Part shown: in pieces, positions 17,801-24,400 of the stretch
How the letters are laid out: each line of letters begins with the position of its first letter
Numbering within the stretch: position 1 is the stretch's first letter
Source of the DNA: Aquisphaera insulae
GTDB lineage: Bacteria > Planctomycetota > Planctomycetia > Isosphaerales > Isosphaeraceae
DNA: 64,000 nt
Reading direction: 5' to 3'
NCBI RefSeq assembly: GCF_011064615.1
Contig: NZ_JAALJH010000001.1
Coordinates: forward strand, 306,729 to 370,728
The notes under the pieces: model-generated
What the model was told of the DNA's origin: nothing
The model's input: only the letters and a program-made list of their open reading frames with translations
Database searches by the model: none
Position numbers and translations under genes: made by a program

Positions 17801-19996
17801 AACATGGATCTGACGCACTTCACCGGCGCCCAGATCCAGCTCCTCCTGTCCGCGCCGGACGGGTCGTTCGGGACGGGGGCGACCACGGTCGGCATCTCGA
17901 ACATCACGGTCACCTACCTGGACAAGGGGACGGCCGGCGGGTCGGGTCGGGAGCAGATCACGTTCACCTCGGCGACCGCCCTGGCCAACGGGCTCTACCA
18001 GCTCACGCTGATCGGCTCCGGGTCCAACGGGATCCGCGACATCGCGGGCAACGCCCCGGCCTCCGGCGACGTGGTGGCGACCTTCGCCGTGTTCAACCCG
18101 AACAACATCCACGGGCTGTTCGTGGGCGCCGCCGGCTACGTCACCAACCCGAACGCCGCGGCGGGCTCGCGGGCCAACCCGTATCCGACCATCGCCGCGG
18201 CGATGGCGGTGGCCGGCGTCGGCGACCGGCTGCAGATCCTGCCCGGCGTCTACACCGAGAACGTGACCCTGGGCCAGTACGTCAGCCTGGCCTCCGCGGC
18301 CGTGACCAGCACCGACTCGAACTTCGTGTCGGGGAGTGCCCTGGACACCATCATCCGCTCGCCGGCCGTCGCCTCGGTCGCGACGACGGTCGCGATCGCG
18401 GCCTCGAACATGCCGCTCTACTCCAACTCGGCCGGGCTCACGTTCCAGTCGTCGATCACCGGCCTCACGGTCGCGTCGTCGCTGATCGGTGACCCTGCCC
18501 TGGGGACGACCAATCCCTCGTCCGTCGGCCTCTGGATCTACAACGCGGCCGTCCTGGTCCAGGACAGCTACTTCATCAACTCCGGGATCGGGATCGCCGT
18601 CTACACCGCCGGGGCGACGCCCCCCGCCCCGACGATCATCAACAACGGGGTGATGGGCAACCTGACCGGGATCCAGGTCAACGACCAGGGCTCCTCCTTC
18701 GCGTCGACGACCAACGTCATCAACAACACGATCGCGTACAACACGACGGGGCTGAACGCGATCAACTCGGGGAACAGCAGCTCCTCGCAGGTCTACGCGG
18801 CCAACAACATCTTCTGGCAGAACCACGACCGGACCCTCAGCCGGCCCGGCGCGGGGGTCATCTCCTCGACCAAGGACAAGGTGGTCCTCAACAACAACCT
18901 GTTCTCGGGCAACGGGGCGAGCGACACCAGCAACGCCTACGCGGCAATCAACATCGGCAACGGCTTCGATCCGTCGCTGCTGGGGACGACGGCCGCCGCC
19001 GCCCAGTCCAACCTGGGCAACTTCACCGGCTGGCCCGCCTTCGTGGCCCCTCGCGACCCGCGGCCGGGGGCGGACGGCCCGGCGACGTTCCTCCGCGACG
19101 CCAACTTCGGGCTGACCTCGAGCTCGGCCGCCATCAACAACGCCCTGGCGAGCGTCGCGACCAAGACCGACATCATCGGCAACGCCGCGAACCCCAATCC
19201 GACGACCCGGGGCTTCCAGCTCCCCGGCTACGGCCCCCGCGACGTCGGTGCCTTCGAGTATGTCCCCGCGGGGACGGCCACCACGGGCACCGTGGGCGGC
19301 TCGTTCCGGATCGTCACCACGTCGCTCGTCCCGGATGGCTCCTCCGCCGCCAATGGCAGCGAGTTCGACGTCTACTCGACGCCGGACTCCGTGACCGTGA
19401 GGTTCTCCGGCTCGGTGGACAGGTCGAGCGTCGACGCCACTGACCTGGTCCTCTCCGGGTCGCTCCTCGGCTCCCTAAACCCGGCCCGGGCGACGAGCGT
19501 GACCTGGCTCGACGACCACACGGCCAAGTTCAACCTCTCCGGCCAGCTCAACTCCAGCGGGACCGTGAGCGTGTCGCTGGCGGCCGGCTCGGTGAAGAGC
19601 ACGAACGGGGCCTCCCTCCCGGCGTACGCGGACAAGGTCTACATCAAGACCGTCCCGATGCCGACCACGCCAACCACGCCGACCACGCCGACCACGCCAA
19701 CCACGCCCACCACGCCCACCACGCCGGTTGTCAACCCCGTCACGCCGCCGGCCGCCGCCGCACCGACTTCACCAAAGGGCAAGAAGGCCAAGGTGAAGAC
19801 CCCGACGGCGGCGCAGCAGGCCGCGGCCCGCAAGGCCGCCGCCGAGAAGCAGGCCGCGGCCCGCAAGGCCGCCGCCGAGAAGAGGGCCGCCGCCAAGCAG
19901 GCCGCCGCCCAGAAGAAGGCCGCCCAGAAGGTCGGGAAGCAGGCCACGGCCAAGGTCGCGGTCGCCCGCAAGCCCTTCACGTTCGCCGGTCGCTGA
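8852..19996 (+). CDS. Giant secreted surface protein: S8-like domain, Ig-like domains, beta-helix, TTP/Lys-Ala tail
   Basis: A 3714-residue protein. The ATG at 8852 has GGGGAG upstream and gives the N-terminal Arg/Lys-rich segment followed by F.WLEGLEDRTLLS, a conserved N-terminal motif of giant planctomycete exported proteins, likely an export signal. Residues about 180-620 are a subtilisin-like fold: VGVMSDSFN (Asp196), DEGRGMAQ (Glu232 where subtilisins have His), SSAGNS (oxyanion Asn about 313), FGTSSAAPNVAAVAALML (Ser about 574). Then come Ig-like domains of the 'DPANGATV....I.V.FSKAV' type with repeated calcium-rich loops, and long stretches rich in N-N-x-F/I turns typical of right-handed parallel beta-helices, including PGVYTENVTL. 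The C-terminus has seven TTP repeats and an Ala/Lys/Arg-rich tail. It probably lies on the cell surface, binding or processing polysaccharide or protein; this is inference. Confidence 0.85.
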   Translation: MGSFGEENRGQGPSRRRDRKHARRKSFHWLEGLEDRTLLSANPYYLPTTTDLADIQHGPMANMGGSLVKVYQTFLQKSGNTSQVASAYPLLFFKDNSVLIGLSGNGNFSGLVSQAKNLGLQVINQNADYQLVTGWMPISQLPATAKLPDLMSGHAVVRPQVNALAVNEGDYTMYSNVVKQNSNLTGAGVSVGVMSDSFNYLGGYATDISTGDLPSGVNIVKEIPSGFTGTDEGRGMAQNVYKIAPGATLSFASGYPDVAGFADSVNQLVSAGANIIVDDLSLANDPMFQQGIIAQAISKAVAQNVTYLSSAGNSADHGYLSNFRGVSGTVTGLGSGRFMNFNPSGTSLTMPITVTAAGAIISFQFDQPFNTQQVDKTNMVTSQLNFYLLDPTTGAIVYSGTDDNTQTQEPFQFLSGIAAGNYLVAIQVIKGPDPGKVEFVQFGDSDITIPQTFGSAGGTFYATSFGHNADPNVIGVGAMPWWATYPDIVQNPIRNETFSSFGPQILTRDANGNPLSSSVQVANPSVTGPDGTSTSFFGNPPPNDTTLFNPPTTTNLYAIFTPSQVNTYAFFGTSSAAPNVAAVAALMLQKAPGSTPAQIKSALETSARGMNSTPAGSLNLQSGFGLVNAINAINAIDLLRVSETDPANGATVTTAPGGITVIFSKAVQFSTVQASDLVFTSVPAGVTVTLGTPVALDNPTTPTRVFFPYTFTRSSGTATANGPYTFQVNGPISSTDGKALVPSGNITFTLADTTGPRITSVATLSRVVTITFSEAMDASTINLNNVMVLRQNNTGNWNNAINLNADPRTRLTYDPTTRTATLDYSALPQTAFPSDRYAIVVTDSVTDQVGNALDGEFSGTFPSGNGQPGSNFNDDLGYLTLQAPVITSFGMTSASDSGIPNDQNTNLSQPTFIGQVYNSFLGTVANLQVFVQFNGLHPELGGNFSLAPGGGSPPRGTTGTYDLVATTDSSGAFTFTAPVLPEGFQRAKLVVVGGADSPPLPGLSSQFERAFRIDKTSPSVVGVSLVNGAAPTSPSPNIASLQSMQVDVTDLVNQLYPYMGTPDVVLFPAIDPTTASNISNYSLVRTNSDGTTTDESQYLTNAAFVATAAATSGGFVTAYNGHITLTFASGLPGGNYSLVVHTTQPPYPGLLDAAGNKLAANFTYSFSVATNPAYVTNVQMQSTWSPTAAEGANTVGGPRSYYEVPSTDPTYIARAAAPPSAWVVDLSTPIPYTNYTGLAANQLPLQLIGSADSTAAAADGAFGTLGVAGLGSTGSGFHIVGNVSLALYNYDATTGTSTLVPQGGQGNRLVLTYTGGGNLAPDYYRLYMPNQVNGALDTRLFDIYGNQLDGEFLGDQTNTGAYETLMSDGTYRTGISGDGVSGGAFMTGFVVVPAGNIIFARPDYQEDPLLSSTVPDGSLAKPYSALAPESNPNTAPANPTHDPNGGQNSSQFFLSGFNKQFDRNGNGVFDRSALYAASQLAFKGPVVVVALPGTPQRNPVTGAVTQQPFVLQAPAGPSTLINDASASVPFDTTLVFTAGSALKAQNASLFVQNQGSALQALGGFSTSSQVNFTSYNDTSVGGATNNNPVTTPRSGDWGGIVYRSYDQAAQPTATFPIDTTLKGINGLAVSGSDDVMSIVNNAKIQYGGGSVPQSSGTFYSGITLFNARPAITNDIITKVGGTNAGLQGAIGADMDSFRQDDTSWGPLVRRTTVTNNSLNGIWLIPERNGFVQPTNAVPLPDNPTTLGGRQNYVFFEALPIVVTAQLMVGQELLVNTGGDTSWTADRLYVQPGTMLKFNSGSGLAVTNPDASLNVGSRSYIAGFDLDDNYGPGSSGFVAESANDPQVLFTSLYDDAATTTLVPSPIDVTGDGATSVTSAMWGSVGIQSGAKAVINAATFQYGGGAINTPTYTMPSQSVLAFITRETTFDTPTFRTDLGSKVYITNNNFFNNFDAAMQIEPNGLLAGDPVHPLASGHPFFRGNVMQNNGIDGLAVVTNRIFLHNGTWNYLGPLEAQSAGGGYSNQDVSAVWDATDLTYVLRGTLILDNRTIPSADPNAFTAEPKPTTTLTIQAALPGTLLADGETIPNPGASVLVKMLNDLTPNGKGTFGQFGTPGIGANQNAGAGFIVGVDNTVDPTADGLVDPGVYTQLRILGIGGNQTTGQQRVPVILTSLRDTTVGVTARGVKMTDILHSTPAWQSQNPGAVLNTPASGDGGIIYIGGNSLTDYNLLDPRDGSLIDNADLRYLTRIEIQGGGIINVSNDSPTPGSWFNDKSGINTPITQFNAAMAMTISNSHIDSFSDAAVFVHPDQANGLQRTQAGVITRGGFRGQGVNLFMYNNTISNSGLAGIHVESESGGDDVATAQSPNQIVLLNNTFYNNPTAITTIAPQWNGTNALAHTYTFAMNNIFVGSTGIAVNIQGQAGFSNLQYNLYYNNATNLIANTTDGDFAGNNGVVNKDPLFVNPGALNFALQPTSPAIDAARSEMGPFPAANVLFPAVTPVLDERGGIRTDPDTLPFNQIPGGSNQFGGFGVVNDPRQIVTPPGSGNFSFYDQWVAALPTADNAYTGPASNAGTYAYTPVTGQRDMLGLERIDDANVKNVGFGRYPFLDLGAIEYVDLNPTKVGSVTAQLQGSTTATNFYTVGGKAGASSTPNYLYVTFTNAVDPDSLNASTVYLQALGVTGNNTPGTRISLAGKLAFDQATETLTISLAASGLTLKTDAYQLVLVGSGAQVISNPQGIALDGESLSNNNDPTTGVQLPLPSGDGNPGGNFYNNFIINSTPSSITPGTFTLAPASDTNIVGDFVTSNNVPSFVGTISEPNPELVPLAGQTVLVDVGVASANADGSVSIVYFADSPNIPAALLPYLRNNAGSALTDSSGAFNVAIGVDAANTGLVTNTNPLNDAPYSVGTSGQLVPLPGTVSGYYVARARVIDQSGNNSSSTDPNARANFVVDTQSPQVSITSPSNGSVVSTSSSAQTFVINTNENMDLTHFTGAQIQLLLSAPDGSFGTGATTVGISNITVTYLDKGTAGGSGREQITFTSATALANGLYQLTLIGSGSNGIRDIAGNAPASGDVVATFAVFNPNNIHGLFVGAAGYVTNPNAAAGSRANPYPTIAAAMAVAGVGDRLQILPGVYTENVTLGQYVSLASAAVTSTDSNFVSGSALDTIIRSPAVASVATTVAIAASNMPLYSNSAGLTFQSSITGLTVASSLIGDPALGTTNPSSVGLWIYNAAVLVQDSYFINSGIGIAVYTAGATPPAPTIINNGVMGNLTGIQVNDQGSSFASTTNVINNTIAYNTTGLNAINSGNSSSSQVYAANNIFWQNHDRTLSRPGAGVISSTKDKVVLNNNLFSGNGASDTSNAYAAINIGNGFDPSLLGTTAAAAQSNLGNFTGWPAFVAPRDPRPGADGPATFLRDANFGLTSSSAAINNALASVATKTDIIGNAANPNPTTRGFQLPGYGPRDVGAFEYVPAGTATTGTVGGSFRIVTTSLVPDGSSAANGSEFDVYSTPDSVTVRFSGSVDRSSVDATDLVLSGSLLGSLNPARATSVTWLDDHTAKFNLSGQLNSSGTVSVSLAAGSVKSTNGASLPAYADKVYIKTVPMPTTPTTPTTPTTPTTPTTPTTPVVNPVTPPAAAAPTSPKGKKAKVKTPTAAQQAAARKAAAEKQAAARKAAAEKRAAAKQAAAQKKAAQKVGKQATAKVAVARKPFTFAGR
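19664..19726 (+). repeat. Seven tandem 9-base repeats encoding Thr-Thr-Pro
   Basis: The unit ACCACGCCN repeats seven times without interruption inside the giant gene and encodes (TTP)7. Only the wobble base of the Pro codon varies. It forms an extended spacer between the last Ig-like domain and the basic tail. Such short perfect units can expand or contract by slippage in 9-base steps, keeping frame. Confidence 0.95.
19817..19882 (+). repeat. Perfect 33-base direct duplication encoding QAAARKAAAEK
   Basis: Two adjacent identical 33-base units, including synonymous positions, encode the Ala/Lys-rich helix QAAARKAAAEK twice. They are followed by degenerate copies (RAAAKQAAAQKKAAQK). Identity at wobble positions points to recent duplication. 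The resulting helix is strongly basic. Confidence 0.9.
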
Positions 19997-20030
19997 TCGG
20001 CGACGGCTCGACACGACGACACCTCGCACG

Positions 20031-20058
20031 AAACGGGCGGTCTCCGGACCGCCCGTTT
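20031..20058. terminator. Hairpin terminator after the giant gene
   Basis: A perfect 12-bp stem (AAACGGGCGGTC and its complement) with a TCCG loop lies 35 bases after the giant gene's stop. The stem begins with three A and ends with three T, so it could work in both directions. The T-run beyond the stem is poor. Confidence 0.75.
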
Positions 20059-20156
20059 CACGTCCCTGAGCGCTCGGCTCACGCGTCCGGGCGCTCGACG
20101 CGGGCCGACCGACCGCCGCGCGGAGCCGGCCGGAAAAAGGTGGGTAGGGCGCATGG

Positions 20157-20182
20157 AAAAAGCCTCGGGAAGTCCCGAGGCT
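20157..20182 (-). terminator. Rho-independent terminator of the ferredoxin gene
   Basis: Read on the minus strand, a stem of 9-10 bp (AGCCTCGGGA pairing with TCCCGAGGCT) is followed directly by a run of five T. It sits about 50 bases beyond the stop of the minus-strand ferredoxin gene. Confidence 0.8.
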
Positions 20183-20230
20183 ATTCGCACTCTGCAAGGA
20201 GAATCTAGGACCGGCGTACGCCCCTTCGGC

Positions 20231-20536
20231 TCACTTCTTCTTCCGGCTCGTGTCGCAGGACTCGCCTTCCAGTGCGTCCCGCTTCTCATTGATCACCGGG
20301 CACTTCGGCGCCTCCTCGGCGTTGAGCGCGGTGAATTCCTTCCACTCGTCCGGGAGGTTGTCCTCGTGGAAGATGGCCTCCACGGGACACTCGGGGACGC
20401 ACGCCTCGCAGTCGATGCACTCGCCCGGATGGATATAGAGCATCTGGGCGCCTTCGTAGAAGCAGTCGACCGGACAGACCACCACGCAGTCCGTATACTT
20501 GCAGTCGAAACAGGGCTCGGCGACAACGTGAGCCAT
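20231..20536 (-). CDS. fdxA: Seven-iron ferredoxin (3Fe-4S/4Fe-4S), FdxA type
   Basis: A 101-residue cytosolic electron carrier. The ATG at 20536 has AAAGGAGT upstream; the in-frame extension upstream is not protein-like. The N-terminal half is nearly the FdxA consensus: Cys9, Cys17 and Cys50 should bind the 3Fe-4S cluster, and Cys21, Cys40, Cys43 and Cys46 the 4Fe-4S cluster (compare Azotobacter ferredoxin I: C..CKYTDC..VCPVDC and ECIDC..C.PECP). FEEG/IHP and EWKEF..LNAE also match. The tail is short and Lys-rich compared with the longer Azotobacter protein. It has its own terminator. The redox partner is not indicated by neighbours. Confidence 0.93.
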   Translation of the reverse strand: MAHVVAEPCFDCKYTDCVVVCPVDCFYEGAQMLYIHPGECIDCEACVPECPVEAIFHEDNLPDEWKEFTALNAEEAPKCPVINEKRDALEGESCDTSRKKK

Positions 20537-20717
20537 TCGCGACTCCTTTGTCTGATCGGAACGTCGGCTTGAAATCGTCGTATGATCGCGACGGTGATGC
20601 GGTGTGGTGGACAATCCATCACCCGATGAGGCCCATCTTAGGCCGACCCGAGGGCGCGGTCAAGGGTGCCTCGTCGTTCCGCCCCCTCTGGTCATCGGCA
20701 TGGGGAACGCTCGCGGT

Positions 20718-21305
20718 TCAGCCCTTGCGGCGTCTCGCACTCTTGATGTAGACCGGCTCGACCGGGACGTCGGACATGCCCTCGCGGGTCGTGCGAGCCA
20801 CCCTCGCGATCGAATCAACCGCGTCCATGCCGTCGATGACCTTGCCGAAGACCGCGTAACGCATCGTATCCAGGCGATCGTTGTCCTTGAGATCGATGAA
20901 GAACTGACAGGTCGCCGAATTCGGGTCGCTCGTGCGAGCCATGGCGACGAATCCGCGCTTGTTGGCCAGGCCGTTGCCCGACTCGTTCTTGATCGATCCG
21001 TGAGTCGGCGGCTTCTCCTCCATCTTGTCGTTCACGCCGCCGCCCTGGATCACGAAATCGGGGACGACGCGATGGATGAGCAGGTTGTTATAGAAGCCGT
21101 CGTCGACATACTTGAGGAAGTTCTCGACGGTGATCGGGGCCTTGTCAGGATAGAGCTCGATGGTGATCGGCCCGCACGAGGTGTCGAGCACGACGACCGG
21201 ATTCTTCGTCTGCGACGTCTGCTGGGCCGCGACGGGAGGAGCGAGGGGTGCCCCCATCGTCGCGAGGACCGCGGCGATCGCGAGGGAAAGACGCGACTTG
21301 GCCAT
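20718..21305 (-). CDS. Exported peptidyl-prolyl cis-trans isomerase (cyclophilin)
   Basis: A 195-residue protein with a signal peptide (residues 1-28, ending VAAQ), so it acts outside the cytoplasm as a folding helper for exported proteins. The cyclophilin core is clear: GPITIELYPDKAPITVENFLKYVDDGFYN, then the active-site stretch IHRVVPDFVIQGG with the catalytic Arg, FVAMAR, CQFFIDLKDN and VFGKVIDGMDAVD. The region between has KNESGNGLANKRG, as in bacterial enzymes. The C-terminus ends in a short basic ARRRKG. No tight operon partner is visible: the ferredoxin gene downstream has its own leader. Confidence 0.93.
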   Translation of the reverse strand: MAKSRLSLAIAAVLATMGAPLAPPVAAQQTSQTKNPVVVLDTSCGPITIELYPDKAPITVENFLKYVDDGFYNNLLIHRVVPDFVIQGGGVNDKMEEKPPTHGSIKNESGNGLANKRGFVAMARTSDPNSATCQFFIDLKDNDRLDTMRYAVFGKVIDGMDAVDSIARVARTTREGMSDVPVEPVYIKSARRRKG

Positions 21306-21410
21306 TTCGGTAGGTGCTCCCGTGCGGCAATCCGATCCGCGTCGCGGCGAGGTGCCGCACGACCTCGCCGCGCGATGTTACTGAGGCTGGTATGGTCTGA
21401 CGCTAACAGA

Positions 21411-21438
21411 CGAGGGCCGCCCTGTCGAGCGGCCCTCG
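21411..21438 (-). terminator. Hairpin terminator of the large TPR gene
   Basis: A perfect 10-bp stem (CGAGGGCCGC with its complement) and 8-base loop lie 30 bases beyond the minus-strand stop of the TPR gene. On that strand it is followed by TCTGTTAG, a weak T-run, so termination may be partial. Confidence 0.6.
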
Positions 21439-21467
21439 GCGTCGTCCCGGAATGTCCCGCGGATCGA

Positions 21468-24400
21468 TCAGTTGCCCTGGATGGTCGGCGTCAGCCTCCG
21501 CGTCAGGTCCTCGGCATCCTTGGCCATCGCCGGCGTGAGCTGGTCCCGCGAGGCCAACGCCTTGGCCAGGTATCCGCGCGCCCGGGTGGCCCGCCCGGCG
21601 TCGCCGGCGAGCAGCTTGCCGAAGTGGTAGTTGAGCACCGGATGCTCGGGCGCCCGCGAGAGGCCCGACTGGTACGACTGCTCCGCTTCGGCCTTGCGGC
21701 CGAGGGACTCCTGGATGCTGCCCAGCGTGTCGTAGAATTCGCCGGGTAGGCCGGAAGGGTTGGCGTGCTTCATGAGGTCCTCCGCCAGCTCCAACGCGGG
21801 CTCGCTGCGGCCCAGGTAGCTGTGCAGGATCCACGCCTTGTTGTTGATCGCCTCCACCTGCCACGGCTGGAGCTTGAGCACGCGATCGTACTCCTGGACG
21901 GCCTTCTCGAAGAGGGCGCGAGACCGCGACGGATCTCGCTCCGCCTCGGCACTGGAGAGGATCAGGTCCCCGAGGTTCAGGTGGGCGACGGTGCTGTCGA
22001 GCATCTCGGCCGCCCGGGTGGCCAGGGGCAGGGCGAGCTCGAGCTGGCCCGCCTTGTGGAAGCCGACGGCCGCGGCCAGGATCTGCGAGCCCGATTTGTC
22101 GGTGCCGGCGGCGGCCTCGGCGATCCGTCGCGCCTCGGCCAGATCCTCAGCTCGGGGAGGGTTGCCCTCCGGAGACGGCCCGGCGAGCACCTGGACGAGC
22201 CTGGCCAGCATGGTCCCATCCTGAGGCGCGGCCTGGAGGCCTCGACGGAGCGCGGCCACCGCCTCCGCCCTTCGGCCCCGCAACTCCGCGATGTCGGCGA
22301 GGACGACGTACGCCTCTCGGAATTTCGGGTTGGCGGCCACGGTCGCCTCGAGTCGCGTCGCGGCCTCGGCCCGGGCGGCCTCCTGCTTCGTCGGCCCGCC
22401 GCCCGTGCTCATGAGGGCGCGAGCCTGCAGGAGAATCGCGTCGGACCGCTCCGGATTGGACTCGAGGACGGTCCGGGCTTCCGCCAGCGCCTCGTCGCCG
22501 CGGCCCAGCCGGAGCAGCTCCTGGCCCATCAGCACGCGGACGTCCGGCTGGCGGGGGTTCCTCTCCAGCGCGGTCGCGCAGCACCTGACCACCTCGGCCG
22601 GCTTGTCCTGCCTCGCATAGAGCCGCGCCCTCAGCATCGGACCGGTGGCCGAGGCCGGATCGAGCTTGTCGATCTCCTCCGTGACGGCCAGGGCCCGGCT
22701 GAAATCGCCCGCCCGCGCCGCCAGATCGCATTCGCCCTGGAGGAAGACCACGGCGTCGGGGAACTTCTTGCGGTCCTCCCGGATCATCGACAGCGCCTTC
22801 TCGTCGAGTGCCTTCTGCCGGTCGGCCCGGCCCGCGGACGCGGCCTCCGCCGCCTGGAGGGAGATGGCCTGGACCAGCGCAGCCGCCAGTCCCGAATCAT
22901 CCGGGGCTTCCTTCACCAGCCCCTGGAGGACCCGCTCGGCGTCCTCGTACTGGCGACGCTCCTGGAGCACATCCACCAGGAACCGGCGGAAGGTCCCCTT
23001 CGGATCGTCCTTGGCCTTCTCCTCGAGGAAGGCCACGGCCTCCTTCGAGTCGCCGCCCGCGTCGATCAGGAGGAACTTCGCCTGCGCGAGCTGGAGCGAC
23101 TGGGGATGGACGGCCAGGCCCCTGTCGAGGATCGTCCGGGCGCGAGTGCCGGCGTCCGCGGCGGGCGGAGCCTCGTGCTCGATGGCCGCCAGCATCAGGT
23201 AGAACTCCCCGGGGGGCTTCTCCGACTTCGCCTCGATCTGCTCGATCCCGCGACGGATCACCCCGGCCCCGTCCGAGTATTGCTGCTTGGTCAGGTGCAG
23301 ATACGCCCGAGCGACCACGGCCCAGGCATGGGTCGGGCTGGTCTTCAGGACGTAATCGAGCTGGGCGATCGCCGACGCCTCATCCTTGTTCTGGCGATAG
23401 AGCAACGCCCCCCTCACCCGCTCATCGGCCGTGGGCGAGCGCTTCGGGTCGTTGAGGATTCCCGCCAGCTCGCGGCGGGCCAGGGGCCACTGGTTCTTCG
23501 CCGCGTAAGCATTGATGAGGAGCCAGCGATCGGTGCGGCTCAGGGTGCCGCTCTCGCTGCTCCGCCTCAGCTCCTCATAGCGTCGGATCGCGTCGTCCAG
23601 CTTGCCCGCCTGGAGCTCCAGGTTGGCGAGCGAGGACTGGGCGGCGGTGAGGAGGGAAACTCCGGTGTCGACCTCCTTGCTCGGCCGCTCGCGGACCAGG
23701 TTTTCCAGGGCCTTCGCCGCCTCGGCGACGGATCCGGCCTTGCCGTCGAGCTGGGCCTTCCAGTACTGGACGACCTTGTTGTCGGGGTCCTTCTTGAGCG
23801 CCTCGGCGAAATGCTCCCGCGCCTTGGGGATGCTCCCGCGTTTGAGGGCGAGCTGGCCTTCAAGGACGTCGCCTCCCGCCGCCTCCTTCCACCGATTTCG
23901 GACCTTCGCCACGGTCGCCTCGGCCGCCTCCAGGTCGTTCTGCTCCATCTCGATCTGGGCGAGCTGGACCAGCGGGGCGGAGTTGTCGGACCGATCCGCC
24001 AGCCCGCCCAGGAGGTCTCGAGCGTCCTTCGGACGCTTCAACGGGCCCGCCAGGACCTGGGCCCGCATCAGGGTCAGCGAGAGGTTGTCCGGATCCTGAG
24101 CCAGGAACTCGCGGAGGACGCGGTCGGCCTCTTCCGGCTTGCCGTCCTTGGTGGCGAGGGCCGCCTCCAACCCCGCGAGGTCCGCCGACTTGGGGAACCG
24201 CGATCGAGCGTCGCGGAGCAGCTTCCGCGCCTCCTCGACCTTTCCATTCTCCTCCAGGATCAGCACGGCGAGGTTTTCCGCCTGCGGCCCCCCCGCCCCT
24301 TTCTTGCGGAGGGCGTCGATCCGCTCGAGCGCCCGATCCTGACGGCCGAGCTGGACGTCGACCTGGGCCTGCCGGAGCACGACCAGCGCTTCGGGAGCCG

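Noticed and set aside
14894..18826. Very long minus-strand ORF (1310 codons) opposite the giant gene
   Set aside because: Its translation is Arg/Gly/Val/Asp-rich without domains. It arises because high-GC plus-strand codons leave few stops on the antisense frame. The plus strand shows clear protein domains.
19660..19890. CRISPR or mobile-element repeat
   Set aside because: The repeats are short, in frame and encode TTP and Lys/Ala units inside one gene, with no spacers.
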